A stretch of DNA of 64,000 nt from positions 10,059,993 to 10,123,992 of the forward strand of contig NC_090195.1 in assembly GCF_024679245.1 (NCBI RefSeq), in the 5' to 3' direction. The position numbers and the translations under genes were made by a program. Positions 1-64,000 of this stretch are shown here, piece by piece (within the stretch, counting starts at the first letter, position 1; the number at the start of each line of letters is the position of its first letter). This stretch comes from Pseudorasbora parva. Lineage: Eukaryota > Chordata > Actinopteri > Cypriniformes > Gobionidae. The notes under the pieces were generated by a model, which did no database searches, was not told where the DNA came from, and saw only the letters and a program-made list of their open reading frames with translations.

Positions 1-206
1 TACGTTATGAGCAGTCCTAGAGACAAAATTAGATGACTAAATGGTATGCTTAGTCTGCAACCGGCCACTGATTTTCAGCTAGTTTACCTGGTCAGTTTAT
101 ATGAATTAGCTGAGTAAAACATCTCCAAATCTGGTAAACTAGGTCGGGGGGACCAAATAAGACCAACAAACCACCTTATGCTTTAAGCTGTTTTTTTCTC
201 CCACAC

Positions 207-27516
<27,310 letters not shown>

Positions 27517-27563
27517 GACCGCTGCTCTTCACCCCAACTAGGGGTCACGTGTAGGTGACCTAC
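27517..27563 (-). promoter_or_regulatory. abca4: abca4 exon 1, 5' UTR part
   Basis: A strong acceptor (TTGTTTTGTCCAG) ends at 27564, leaving 47 nt of untranslated sequence before the ATG. If it is used, the transcript must start in an upstream exon; the best candidate donor is at 28024. Otherwise transcription starts locally, as I recall for human ABCA4. Confidence 0.45.
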
Positions 27564-28023
27564 CTGGACAAAACAACAAGACACTCATGCACAATTTATC
27601 TCCATCAGACACGTCAAGATGGTTACAAGTCAAATAAATGCAACCAAATATATGGGTTAAAAGCTCCAGTGGTCTAATTCCATCCTAAGAATCCATATGA
27701 CCTTAATGCATTTAGTTCCAAAGGAATTACAAAATAGTGGCTTACAAACCACCAGTGAGAAACCCAAAGGTAGCAGGGAAGCAACCGAACAGTTTCTGTC
27801 TTCGACCCCTCAGAAAAGTATATAAATACTCTGTATATAGACCAATCGTGAAACATAAAGAGACAAACTATGAATTGTGTGGGCTGTCAATACAGCTCAG
27901 CATATTAGAGACAAACACACCGCTGTTACGTAACAGGCCTGCATACGCGCCTTTATGTAACGAAACCATTCACTCGGAAAGGCAAAAGGACACGTAAAAC
28001 ACAATTAAACAGAAAGAACTCAC

Positions 28024-28110
28024 CTCAGGAGAAGAACGCTTTTTTACGCTTACTTCTGCTGAAGCTCATGGCCGTCCTTACTCGACTGACTCTGTAGGTT
28101 TGCTGCAAAC
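28024..28110 (-). promoter_or_regulatory. Putative non-coding first exon of abca4 with a 14-codon uORF
   Basis: A donor CTGAG|GTGAGTT lies at 28024-28022 on the minus strand. Just before it an ATG at 28069 opens a 14-codon frame (MSFSRSKRKKAFFS) that stops with TGA at 28027-28025, one base before the splice junction. Splicing to 27563 would remove about 460 nt. The 5' limit at 28110 is arbitrary. Confidence 0.4.
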
Positions 28111-28240
28111 GTTAAGCAGGTTTGTAATCTGATTGATTTAAGCTCCTTTCATCGTTGTGAGAGCCTGTGCTCTGAGCCCAATCTATGCTGCATTGGACCT
28201 GTGACCTAACTAACAACTAACTGGTGATGAATATTTCTTA
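28111..28240 (-). promoter_or_regulatory. Candidate abca4 promoter region
   Basis: Upstream of the putative first exon there is an AGATTA (TAATCT) site at about 28125-28130, resembling CRX/OTX sites of photoreceptor promoters, and a CCAAT motif on the minus strand near 28194. No clear TATA box is seen. This rests on position and short motifs only. Confidence 0.25.
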
Positions 28241-28322
28241 TAAATTAATTTTCATTTAAAAAAATGGTAAATAAACACTGCCCCCACCCACCCCCAAAAA
28301 AAGAGTCGTTGTTTGGATTTAA

Positions 28323-28811
28323 AGGGATAGTTCAACCAAAAACTCAACCCTAAGCCTGTAACGTATGACTTTTTTCTTTCAGGCGAATTCAATCGGAGAT
28401 ATATTAAATAATATATTAAGTCCTGCCCTTCCAAGCTTTATAATGACAGTGAATGGATTAGATTTTAAAGCCCAACAAAGTGCAAAAAAAGCAAAAAAAC
28501 TTTTTCACTGTTGGAAAATTACGGATATTTTTTCTTAAAGAAATCGTTTCACTTCAGAAGGCCTTTATTAACCTCCCCGGATGTGGATATCTTTTATGAT
28601 GGATGGATAGATAGATAGATGTATGGATAGATGCACTTTTTTGGCCTTCAAATCTATCCTCTATTCACTGCCATTATAAAGATTGGAAGAGCCAGGACTT
28701 TATTTAACACTTCTCTGAAAAATGAAAATTACCCCATGGTTTACTCACACTAGGATGTATTTAGGGTGAGTAAACCATGGGGTAATTTTCCTTTTTGGCT
28801 GAGGCATCCCT
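28323..28811. mobile_element. TTAA MITE upstream of abca4
   Basis: Ends AGGGATAGTTCAACC and GGCTGAGGCATCCCT with TTAA on both sides (28319-28322 and 28812-28815). It carries an exact 24-bp inverted repeat at 28724-28747 and 28767-28790, and a GATA/GATG tract near 28600. Confidence 0.8.
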
Positions 28812-29078
28812 TTAAATGACTGAGTATATGATTGGATCATTATTGCAGTGATTATGTTATGTTCTTCTAACCCTAATTGTTGGAGTGTTTAGCGTTTCAT
28901 TTCTTTACCATGCAGGAAGACACATGGCCATATTAGGCTCAAACTGTGAAATTGTGTATTGTTAGAAGGGAGCATTGAAAGTTTTGTGATAACGTCCCCC
29001 AGTGGTGCACACATTGGCAGAAACTTCCCTCCTGTAAATAAATACAGTTACCATTCTCAAAACTTCTAAATGTTGCCT

Positions 29079-29300
29079 CAGTTTAGGATTCAATTCTCAC
29101 TATTAACTATCTGCTTATTAGAATGCATATAATTTGTATTTATAAAGCACATATTGATGCCTTAATCTGCATGACCATATTCTACTTCCTTTAATCCTAC
29201 CCGATACCTAAATTTAACAACTACTTTACCAACAATTGATAAGCAGTAATTAGGAGTTTATTGATGCAAAAGTCATAGTTAATAGTGAGAATTCCATCAA
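29079..29300. repeat. Palindromic-end repeat
   Basis: ATTCTCACTATTAACTATCT on the left and ATAGTTAATAGTGAGAATT on the right are inverted. The interior GCACATATTGATGCCTTAAT is a common teleost repeat as I recall. Confidence 0.65.
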
Positions 29301-30099
29301 GATGGATCACCATCATATTAAAAGAGGTTACAATAATCATTGTCATTTACCATAATCTTTCCTGCCAATTATCATATTTACTTTTGGTTAAATTTATGGC
29401 TGGGGCTTCAAAAACACATTTCTATGCACACATAATGAAGGGAACACATTCTGAGAGGGACATCAGAACACTTTCAATTAAAAACATGAACTCATATGAC
29501 ATCAGCTGTGGTTTTAATAAGTTACAAGTGTGTATTCTCACATGTACCTGTTTTTACACTTGAGGGAATGTAAGACACCATGAAAATGCTGTTAAAGGAA
29601 TAAAGTTTATACAGTATCATCACATCAGATACATGGGTGCCATTTACAAAAGACACTGATTGAGTGTTAAACTGGTAAATGTGGTTTAGACCAGATCATT
29701 TGTGTTGGACAACCAATCAGTGGACTCTTATAAATGAAGGCACTTGCTTTGGCTTGACTTGCTTGTTTTGGGTATACTGACATTTCCGTTGTTGTTGATA
29801 TGAACCATTAAAATAATAAGAACAAAAGAAAAGAAAAACTTTGGGCAAACTGTTACAATATTATATGAACACTTAATAAATGTGGGCCAAACTGCATTTC
29901 TGAAAGCTCTATATTAATAGACTTATAAACAAAAAATATTATCAACATTTTTTGTATTAAAAAAAGAAATGAGACAAATAAGAAAATACCTTTGCACACT
30001 AACAAAAAACAAGTGTACATCTCTCAGACAGGTCTGAGTACATCTGTCTGTTGTTCTTGAAAAACAAAATTAACACTGCATGTAGTTCAACAATTCAGT
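29301..30099. other. Intergenic region between arhgap29 and abca4
   Basis: No gene or named repeat; AT-rich. It may include the distal arhgap29 3' UTR. Confidence 0.5.
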
Positions 30100-30594
30100 A
30101 GCAAGAAATGTGTGGTTCCAAAGTCTAATAAGTGCATTTTATGATTATAATAAAGGGACGACACTCAACTGTAACAGCTTGGTCATTTTGGTTTTGGTGT
30201 AAAACATAAAAATACAGAAATATACAGAATATATATATATATTTATATTTTTTTAAACAAAAAAATCCATAAACAGTGTAAATGAAATTGCACAGTGACG
30301 TTCTGGTGTTATAATGCAAAAAAACGGGTTGTTTTGTCTTTGTGCATAAGTGATGCGATGAAGTAAAAAACATTAAGTGCATACTGTGTAGATTCTTGTC
30401 CAAGGGGTTTGTTTGATTATTACAAACAGCAGATGCGCAATATATTAATATATAGATATATACCATGTCCTTGCATCTCTTCACAGTTATGAAAAATATT
30501 TCCACATATACAAAAAGGGGCCGTTGCTAAAATTCATAGGTCCTAGGATGACATTCCCGGTTTCCCCCCTTCCGGAATAATACGTGTCCAGATC
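30100..30594 (-). other. arhgap29 3' UTR (proximal part)
   Basis: AT-rich sequence directly after the stop codon with no coding potential. The polyadenylation site could not be fixed; AATAAA-like words on the minus strand occur farther downstream, around 29258, but without supporting context. Confidence 0.5.
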
Positions 30595-55092
<24,498 letters not shown>

Positions 55093-55424
55093 CTGAAACA
55101 CATAAAAGGAAGCATTACAGTCATGAAGAAAAGACACACAAACTTTTTTCCATTTTTTGTAAAAACATGATTGGTGCTCTAGGCTGTTCTGGGTAGTTGC
55201 TAGAGGGTTGCTAAGTGGTTGCTTACTGGCCCAAGTCAAAATTATCATCCCATCCATGTTATAATTCACAGGGCAAAAGCTAGTTTTATTAATTAGAAAC
55301 ATAACCCCCTTTTTTATTTTATTTTCTCTTCTTTTTTTAATATAATATTTTTGTTCTTTTATTCCCCCCCCCCTTCATCTTTTCACATAAATAACCTCAT
55401 AATTTTACTGACTTCACATAATTT

Positions 55425-55426
<2 letters not shown>

Positions 55427-55507
<81 letters not shown>
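55427..55507. repeat. (TTTC)n microsatellite
   Basis: About 20 TTTC units; a C run lies just upstream at 55365-55374. Confidence 0.97.
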
Positions 55508-55509
<2 letters not shown>

Positions 55510-56071
55510 TATTACATCTCTGATCATTATTATTACTAAATATATTGCATATATAATGAGCAGAAATTCTATATATTAGGAAACGTATAATAGAGATATA
55601 AACATACACAACACTACTATTGTCTACGCAAACTATGAGCGCTCTGAAGCAGGGGAGCCTTAAAAGAATCCAGGTTATCCTGATATATTTTTCTGTTGAT
55701 ATCAAAATGTGAGTAGATTTAGCAATATAGCGGGCATATGATGTATATTATGATCTTATGATGAACCACATGCCTTTCTCTGCTGACGTTCTCAAAGTTG
55801 TTAAGAACATGGTTTGTGTGAAATTCTAGATGGCACAGGCTGATAGTTCCTTGACTCAATCTGCTTGCAATCACATAATTCTTTGTAGGGCACAGCTGAT
55901 TGGCTCCTGCTGTATTGGTAGCCAATGAGCTAGCTGCTCAGCTTTCAAATACTTAGCATTTGCTGTAGCAGTTGCAGCGTGCTTAAAAAAAACCTCCACC
56001 TTCTCTAGCTCCACCTTTATAGATATGCTATGGGTAATTCATGTATGCTACTTTGCTGTGCAAGTCAACTC

Positions 56072-56449
56072 ACTCCTCTGATCTCAAGAGACGCTCTAGC
56101 AACTGACGCTAGCGGTTGCAGCCTTTAGCCTCCTTGTTAGAACGTCCGATTCTCATGCCGGCAGACCCGATGTTCGAGTCCCGCTTAGAGCAGGTGGTTC
56201 GAACAGGAGAGGTTACATTGGTGCCGTGAGCCGGATGGGATCGAGGTTTAGGGGGGTGAGTGTAACGGAGGCCAGCTAGTAGTTGTTGTGCGAGTAAACC
56301 ACTCCTCTGATCTCAAGAGACACTCTAGCGACTAACACTAGTGGTTGCAGCCTTTAGCCTCCTTATTAGAGCGTTCGACTCTCATGCCGGCAGACCCGGG
56401 TTCGAATCCCACTTGGAGCGGGTGGTTCGAACAGGAGGGGTTACACTTG
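56072..56449 (+). repeat. Tandem pair of tRNA-like SINE units
   Basis: Copies at 56072-56210 and 56301-56449, offset 229 bp. Both read TCCTCTGATCTCAAGAGAC, then GGTTGCAGCCTTTAGCCTCC and CATGCCGGCAGACCC. The second has an intact B box GGTTCGAATCCC; the first has a changed one (TGTTCGAGTCCC). Confidence 0.7.
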
Positions 56450-56669
56450 CTCTGCAGCAGCGTAGCAGATCTATTCTGCCAATACCAAACATATCGACAT
56501 TGTCATATCCATTACCATGCCAAACACTTTCAAGACAGAAATAATAATAGTGATACTTGTTTTAGCAAACACCACTAATACTAGCAAAATAAACTGTTCT
56601 GAAAGGACACACAAGACAAATAAATACAAGTGAAAATATCAGAAATCTAAGTTCAACTTGGGTAGTAAT

Positions 56670-57761
56670 CAGTGGTGTAAAGTAACGAATTACAAATACT
56701 CTCATTACTGTAATTGAGTAGTTTTTCTCAGGAATTGTACTTTTTTAAGTAGTTTAAAAACAGTGTACTTTTACTTGAGTACATTTTAAGTGATGTATCG
56801 GTACTTTTACTGCGCTATTTTCCCTAAACCTGCTGTCGCTACATTATGTTTATTTATTTTTCCTGTCAACGTGATTGGCTAAGGCGAATGATCAGTCCTG
56901 TGTGTCCATGCGTCACGCGCGTGACTCCCGTCAAATCAACTAAAGCAACCAGCCTAGAACGAGAGGCACGCGCGCTTTATGAAAGGGGGTAAGTGCTGGC
57001 TACTGTATGATGACTGCAATCTTCAAATCGCCTTAAACAATTACTACAAATGGACCACAGATTCTGTTAGCGCTGCACAAGCTCGCGGTGCCATCTGCTG
57101 GAAACTCTTCATTTAGCTCAATTATTTGCCAGGCTTCAAAGTGCATTAGGCAGTAACCGATCGTCACTGCTAGATTTTTGTCCCTTACGTCGATTTTGTT
57201 TAACATATAAATGCATTAAACTTGCTTTCTGCCAGCATATTGAAGTGCATATTTTAATGTAATGTGTTCTCACATGGCGATTTAAAATTGTATGCTATGT
57301 ATATCTCGAAAAACTTTTATAAAACATCAGATTTATATTTAAATCAGGTTTATTTTTTAATTCCAAGCAAAAATAATCAGTGGTGAAAACCTCTACAGAA
57401 CGGTTGTCATAAATGTTACCATATTATTGGTTGATTTCTCAAATATTACATGGCTGTATTTTTTGTGCTAACAGTCAAAAATAAAAATAAATATTTAAAG
57501 AAATATTGAAATATTTTTAGGTGATATGTTTTTTGTTCTTACTGAGAATCATCCATAAAAGAGTAGCTACATTTTTAATTAGCAGGGTAAAAGGTGGACT
57601 AACAATCATAGCATAATACTCACTACTCATGAGTACTTTTAAAACGGCTACTTTTAACTCCTACTTTGAGTAGTATTTAGGACAGGTACTTTTACTAAAT
57701 ATTTTGACAAGTAACCGTACTTCTACTTGAGTATGCTTTTTCAGTACTCTTTCCACCACTG
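56670..57761. mobile_element. hAT-type element with perfect 8-bp target duplication
   Basis: The left end is CAGTGGTGTAAAGTAACGAA. The right end on the other strand is CAGTGGTGGAAAGAGTACTG. GTAGTAAT flanks both sides (56662-56669 and 57762-57769). Subterminal TACTTTTACTTGAGTA repeats are present and no transposase frame. Confidence 0.9.
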
Positions 57762-58089
57762 GTAGTAATACAACAACCGTATTCATGTGTTATTTTGACA
57801 CCTGATTCCATCTAATACGTCATCAAACACTTAACCCACCTGACAGAGGAGGAGCTTACACTTATTCTGAATGAATCTTTTGTTATGATTATAAACCTGA
57901 GCACTCACACAATGGCATGAACCTGTCTGATCACTACATCTACATTATCGCATCTAATTTCCTCGACAGATTCTGTGCCTGAGATAACCATTTCTTGAAC
58001 ACATTTGCTTTTTCATTATGTAATTTCGGCTTGCTGCCTAGTCAGACCAAGCACACTGCACAACCCAACAAGAGTGCCAACTTTACAGA

Positions 58090-58480
58090 CGCATTGAAAC
58101 TGAACTTCCCACATGGGGCCTTCTTTCTATACAGCTTATTTTGACCCGTTTCCCCCTAGATTCGCAATAGCACACAAACACATATCCACACACTCGCTTA
58201 CCCATAAACACATTCAGGGGCACCATGTTCAGTCGCACCCTCTCCCAGCTATCAAAGCCACATTTGTGCTGACGGTGGCCTCTGGATTACCCGGCATATG
58301 GAAAAGGGGATCAGGGAGACTTTACCCCCTCTACCCTCTTTTTTCACTCCATCTCTTTTCCGAAAAGCAACAAAAAGAGCCTGCGGTGGAACTAATGCTG
58401 CCGTGGATGGTGACTACCATGGAAATGACTACTGCTCTCTGGCCTCAGAGGGCCAATGCAGTCTGACCACAAAGCATTTA
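58090..58480. other. Unique GC-rich block in arhgap29 intron
   Basis: Non-repetitive, higher GC than its surroundings, with no convincing open frame. Contains ATCAAAG (TCF/LEF-like) near 58251. A candidate conserved regulatory element, by appearance only. Confidence 0.3.
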
Positions 58481-59049
58481 CAAGGGAAGTTATAGGAAAA
58501 CAATAAGATCATTATATATTAGCAGTGCAACAATATTATGATACTGGCCTTTATTTTCATGATGAGGACAATAACTGATAAATGGTTGATAAAAATTAAA
58601 GTAATATAATTGTTTGTATGCTACAAGTCAGTTTATCAACATGATAATATAAAGTATGAAAGATTAAACAATATAAAATAAAAATGTGAATAATTCCTAA
58701 TGAAACAGTGTTGACGGTGCTTTTCATAACATTAATGAAATACATTTCAAAATATTTTTTTTTAAATGTAAAAAGCAGACTGATAAATAAAAAATAAATA
58801 AAATAAAAATAAATCAATCAATCTAAATAAATAAAGACGAAAAAGACCAACTGATATGGTACTGATATATCATGAAATCTTATAATTTAAGAGTCTGCTC
58901 ACTGTAGCTTACTAAATCGTGTGCAATTATAGAAATCAGTGTGTTCCTCAGTTCCTCATGAATATGAACCTTGAAGGTGATAAACTAAGTAGTGTTAAAA
59001 GAAGTACTGTCTAGAATTTGGTTAATGTGCAAATCACAGTAGGCTCCTT

Positions 59050-59200
59050 ATGCAGGTGTAGCCACATAACCTGATATGGGTAATGATAACCGGAAGGTCG
59101 TAAGTTATAATTACACAAGGACTATAGTGATCCATAAATACCACCACTGTGCCCTTGAGCAGTAATTAGGATTGTCCATGGGTTTAAAAAATAAATAAAA
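59050..59200. repeat. Degraded SINE-like fragment
   Basis: ATAACCGGAAGGTCGTAAGTT and CCACTGTGCCCTTGAGCAGT are typical of old teleost tRNA-derived SINEs as I recall. Confidence 0.5.
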
Positions 59201-60394
59201 ATAAAGATAACATTCATAATATAGTTCCTTTGCTAGGGGATCATCAATTTTGGGGTCTTTGGCATCAAGAAGTTATAAAACCCCTGTGCTCAATGACTAT
59301 CCACCACATGAATCAATATGCCAAGCTTATAGAATAACATATCTACATTGATGTTCACCCCTGCTGCCCTTACCAGTGTGAACAGCAGGTCTGCCACTGT
59401 CCTGTTGCTTTAGCCCTCATTTATCTTCATCAAGTGTCATGTATAAGCACTTCCTGATGAGATAACCCATTGCTCTCTTATGAGAACTGAAGTAAGCTTT
59501 TGTTTCAATCTTCTGCAGCCAGTCTTCATCAGCTCCCCTCCTGTTCGAAAGAGGCCAACCTGCACTTCTGACCCTGAGACCCCTCCTCATGAGCGCTATT
59601 ACACATCAGATGAGGTTATTGCATGTGGGAGTGTGCAGGATGTGTTCCTGTAAGCCTCTACAACTGAATGACTTACTCAGAGCTGTCGGAGAGGGGTTAC
59701 TCTAGGCGATTGCGAAGTCATCATGCTTTCCAAGTGAAATCATCTGCAGAGCCAATGAGGCCTTGAAAGACTCAAGAGGAACATCTCCTCCTAAAGAGTG
59801 TTTTACATTTGTATCCGATGAGTTAAAGTATCTAGTATCTGAAGATATTTTTGGAATATAAAGAGTTTTGATCATTTTGAAATGAATTAGCCATACCCCT
59901 CGGGAAGCTGAATTGGAATGGCAGGAAGATAAATTTACTGGAATGCAAATTCAAGGAAATTCAAAACACCAATGCATTCTGCAAAATAAAGTCTTCATCA
60001 TCCCTGGTGCACAAAAGTTAAATCAATACATACAATAAAATCTATTAACTAAATACAAACCCATCCATCCATCCATCCAAGTTTTCCTCAACAAATGTTT
60101 ACTTTTACAGTGAAAAATTACAGGTATATGAATTTATTTGAATTAGAGTTTGACTGTAACATTCAGATTTGAACTGCAACTCTCCATTCTATTTGTTAGC
60201 TCTATTTAAAATGTAAAAGACACTATCAATTAAATTCTGAAACATGTACAGCCTAACTAGTCAACTGTAGTAAAGTTAAAGCTCAAGGAAGAAAGAGCCG
60301 GAAACTGGCGAACATTTAACGAAACCTTAATATTGAAAAACAAAAAAAACAACATGAAAGTAAAGCAACAGCCCCTCATGGACAATTGGCATGC
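59201..60394. other. arhgap29 intron, unclassified
   Basis: Unique sequence with a short (CCAT)n at 60061-60079. Nothing else recognised. Confidence 0.5.
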
Positions 60395-60635
60395 ACACAC
60401 ACACACACACACACATCTGGTTCACTATCTTTGTAGGGACTCTCCGTAGACGTAATGGTTTTTATACCGTACAAACCGTATTTTCTATCCCCCTACACTG
60501 CCCCTGCCCCTAAACCTACCCATCACAGGAAACATTCTGCATTTTTACTTTCTCAAAAAAACTCCTTCTGTGTGATTTTTAAGCCTTTTGAAAAGTGGGG
60601 ACCGCTGGCTGGTTCCCACAATGTAGGTAATCTCA

Positions 60636-60764
<129 letters not shown>

Positions 60765-60888
60765 ATATTTTATAAAACATAAAACACAGCACAAATAGTC
60801 CAGGCCCGGTGTGGTGTGCATCAGCAATCGTTCCGTTCCCGTGGCTTTCGGCCTAGCCCTGCTTGTCACACTGACTAACTATAATCTT

Positions 60889-61516
60889 AAACCTAGTTCA
60901 GACTGCACGATTTTCAAACTCGTCGGGTCACTGCTCTTTTCACACTGCATGACTATCTGGGGTATCATTCAGTCACTGCTGTGTTCACACTGCACAATGG
61001 TTTGACAACAGAGGAGTTCACACTGCATGACTGAACAAGAGGAAGAATCGCCGACAACTTTCTCTCTCCGTTGCGCAAACTATGTTTCCCAAACACACGT
61101 GCGATGTGACAAGTAAACAACGCGAGATCACACGTGCGGCAGACCGGAGTTCTCGCGCGAGACTTTGAATTGTTATTAAAATGATAAACTGCACAAAGTT
61201 TGCTTTAAACTGTATGTCACTCTTTCATTGGCTGTCGGTCATTGCCGATGTCATTTTCAGTCAGAACGCAGTTCACACAGCAGGAGTTTCAATCGCCGAC
61301 AGGTCCAGATATTTAGCATGTCAAATATCTCACAGGCGTCGGCGACTCGTCGGTGATTCTCTCTGATCGCGTCTTTGATCATTCACACTGTGTGATTGTC
61401 ACTCGCGTGCACGAGCACCGATTTGCCTGTAATCTCGGGCATTTGTCGGCGATTTCGCAAAACCTGTCGGCGACTCAAAATCGGGGCAAAAATTGGGCAG
61501 TGTGAACTAGGCTTTA
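60889..61516. mobile_element. TTAA-flanked element with CCTAGTTCA ends
   Basis: The left reads TTAAACCTAGTTCAGACTGC. The right on the other strand reads TTAAAGCCTAGTTCACACTG. Inside are repeated TTCACACTGCATGACT-like words and fold-back parts (GTCGGCGA, TCGCCGAC). Confidence 0.7.
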
Positions 61517-62140
61517 ATCAAAATCCCTGCAATGTTGCAAGTTCCATTGCAAGTCTGAACCTAAAAACCTTACCTAACCTAAAAGAAACTTTAAAAAAAA
61601 AATTGTATTTAGATTATCAAGTCAACATTCAAAGTTTGCTTTTATAGTCTACATGAACACTGTAAAAACAACCCTGTTTTTCTCAGCGCATGGCACAAAC
61701 TCAAGACCTCAGAGTTAAGTATAGGACTAACTAGCTGATTTACTAAAATCTTAATAACTGCAATGTTGCAACTACCATACTATTCTTAAAATTCTCTGCT
61801 ATATTAAGTTTGCGTTTTACTTGGGAAACATGAGAACAAGGACAATTACTAAGAGAAATTCTCAATCAGTTTGGCAACAATGATCTACATTACTATCAAG
61901 AGAAAAAATCTCGTAAAGAGAGAGAATTATAGCAGGCAGGGAGATATACAAAGAAACAGAAAGAGCACAAGAGGATTTCACACCATGATGTGGAGATGTT
62001 GAGTATAATAAGCAGGTGGGTCAAAGGTGACTGCCAACCATCCCGAACCTAAATCTCTTAATTGGTGGGGGTCAAATTAAAAACCCTCTTTTAAAAGACA
62101 TTACATTTTGAATGACAATAACACAAACACAAAGCAAGGC
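61517..62140. other. arhgap29 intron, unclassified
   Basis: Unique, AT-rich; nothing recognised. Confidence 0.5.
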
Positions 62141-62990
62141 CCCATCCCCACACAAGCGTTCCCATTCACATGCACACACGGTCACGCATCCCGAAAAGGA
62201 CGGGGGGGTTCAGTTCTTCTTGCTATGGCTGAACAGAGAGAATAGAGGCCACAAGACCCAGGGCCATCAAACACTTTAAACGGCTCCCTGCTCGTTTGGG
62301 CCGATCCTAAAAAACAACCAATTAGCACAACTGAGCCTTGGAACAGCGGGAAGGATGGGAAGTTGATGATTTTAACTCTGCGTTTGCCTGTTTGGGATGG
62401 TTACAATAGCACAGAGTTTGTTCTCACCGGGGCCAACCATGATCACTCACCAACAGATTGATATAGCAGGGAAGAGACCCCTCACCGGTGATGACGGGGA
62501 ACCTTGTTTAACCAAGAGCGAGCTTTCAGCGGGACAAGAAAAGCCTTTCTGATTGGGGGAACCTTTCTTTTGTCTCCAGGGGCCATTTGCAAACAGTAGG
62601 AATGTCTTCTTTGGGGCCTGCAGCATGAGGCATTTATGGAACAATAAATCAGGGAGGCTTTCAGAAACGAGAGATGGGATTGTGGGACTCTACAGGGAAC
62701 AGAAGAGTGAAGGAAGGGGGATGTTGGGAGCTTCTTCCTGGGTCCAGATATGTGCACCTGGGTTAAGACCTGGGGAAGTGTGTTTCTAGGGGGGAAAAAC
62801 ACTCTAGACTCATTTTTACCCAGTTAGCGTCATGGAAACACAGCATTCCTGGGGACGCTTCATCAAGTGTAGGAGTGGGAAAAGAGGGGCCACACATGTA
62901 AACACACGAACACATATGAAGTCTTCCAAATAAGTACAACAGCCAAGGCTCCTTTCTTGGAAGCATATGCTCCTCAAAACCAGCTCAACC
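62141..62990. other. Unique GC-rich block in arhgap29 intron
   Basis: Longest repeat-free, GC-rich stretch of the right flank. Open frames are short and lack codon structure, so it is more likely regulatory or simply unique intron. Confidence 0.3.
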
Positions 62991-64000
62991 AAAGCACATA
63001 AATAAAACCATGATAAATAAATGTAATAAGGATGAGTACAATGTAAAAATTTTAACTGTTACTGATAATGACTTTCATGTCATAGTGATGAATGGTTGGA
63101 AAAAGAAATCTAAAATACAAAAAATAAATCAATGTTAAGTCAAATCAAGTACTTTTAAAGCTACAAGATTAATATAGGCATTATATATTACATAACAATA
63201 TTGACTTTTTATACTGTATATTAAAATGTTGTGTTAGATACATTATAATATACAGTATAAAAAAGATAAATAAAAATTACATTTAAAAATCGGTTTAAAT
63301 TATTTGTTTTAAAATAAATTAAATTAAAATCCAATAAAACAGTTTGTAACTGATAAATAATATAAAAAAAATCTAAATTTAAATGAGCATGAACAATTTT
63401 AATATAAAAAATCTAATTATAAATCCATTAAAAAAAATACAGTATCAACAAATACAGATAAATAAAAAAATACATCTCTAAACCTTTGCAAAATTCCTCT
63501 TCCTGCGACCCCAAGCTTACTCAATCATGCATAGCTAATCATGAGAACAATGTAATAATAAAGCTTCAGAATATGAGAGATGGATGGCAGGGCCTCTTGG
63601 TCTACAGCCAGTGTGAAATCACTAAACATGTCACAATTGAGCCCGCTGAGGCCCAATCAAATTATAAAGAGCTTATAGTATTTAATGTGAACCTCACTCC
63701 ACAAAGGACTAAAAAAACATGCTATTATACCATTGAAAATTCATTTTAATTTGAGTCCCACAACAACCACCTGCTTGAAAAGTCAGCACAAAGACCAGCA
63801 AGAACACTCATTATGATAATAGTCTGCATCATCTGATTAGGGGTCAACAGCATTACAATCAACCCTGAGTGTAGGAGTCAGTCATTTGGTGATCAACATC
63901 TTCTCCTTTATGTCTTAAAGTCAAAAGCCTTGGTAAAAATCGGACTACTTAGCCTTTAACATGCCCTTTTGACCAGAGCTGCCAGGGTGGACGGTCTAAT
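62991..64000. other. arhgap29 intron to window end
   Basis: AT-rich up to about 63480, then unique sequence. The missing 5' coding exon(s) of arhgap29 were searched for here by eye and not found. Confidence 0.45.

Overview
This window is vertebrate nuclear DNA from a teleost, most likely a cyprinid (zebrafish/carp group). The reasons are two intron-rich genes with GT-AG splice sites and a repeat content typical of cyprinids: many short TTAA-flanked MITEs, hAT-type elements with 8-bp target duplications, Tc1/mariner relics, a 5S-rRNA-derived SINE and long TA/CA microsatellites. No bacterial-type genes, operons, CRISPR arrays or viral genes were seen.

Both genes lie on the minus strand. From 27516 down to 207 are coding exons 1-18 of abca4, the retinal ABC transporter (rim protein). 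They cover the N-terminus, the first extracellular/luminal domain, membrane segments 1-6 and the linker to the first ATPase domain. The rest of the gene lies beyond the left edge. From 55092 down to 30595 are 21 coding exons of arhgap29 (PARG1), a RhoGAP with F-BAR-like coiled coil, C1 and RhoGAP domains and a C-terminal PDZ ligand. The first coding exon(s) and main promoter lie beyond the right edge. Human ARHGAP29 and ABCA4 are neighbours in this order and orientation on 1p22, so this is conserved synteny. The two proteins have no known shared pathway: ABCA4 flips retinoid-phosphatidylethanolamine adducts in photoreceptor discs, and ARHGAP29 turns off Rho. No in-frame stop or frameshift was found in either gene, so both look functional. 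I cannot tell which teleost ohnolog (a or b) this is.

Layout: 1-27516 abca4 exons and introns. 27517-28240 is the putative abca4 5' exon and promoter. 28241-30594 is intergenic DNA (a MITE and repeats) plus the arhgap29 3' UTR. 30595-55092 is arhgap29. 55093-64000 is the 5' part of a long arhgap29 intron. Transposons fill the introns, often nested: a TTAA element inside a Tc1 relic (15463-17700), a composite nest in abca4 intron 2 (22737-27085) and a TTAA element inside a hAT (51692-54392).

The most notable points are a candidate extra arhgap29 exon at 49085-49231 with matching phases and splice sites, an enlarged charged linker in abca4 exons 17-18, a 31-bp copy of an arhgap29 exon inserted beside a TA array, and several near-complete fold-back elements inside transcribed introns. 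I saw no wholly new biological system.
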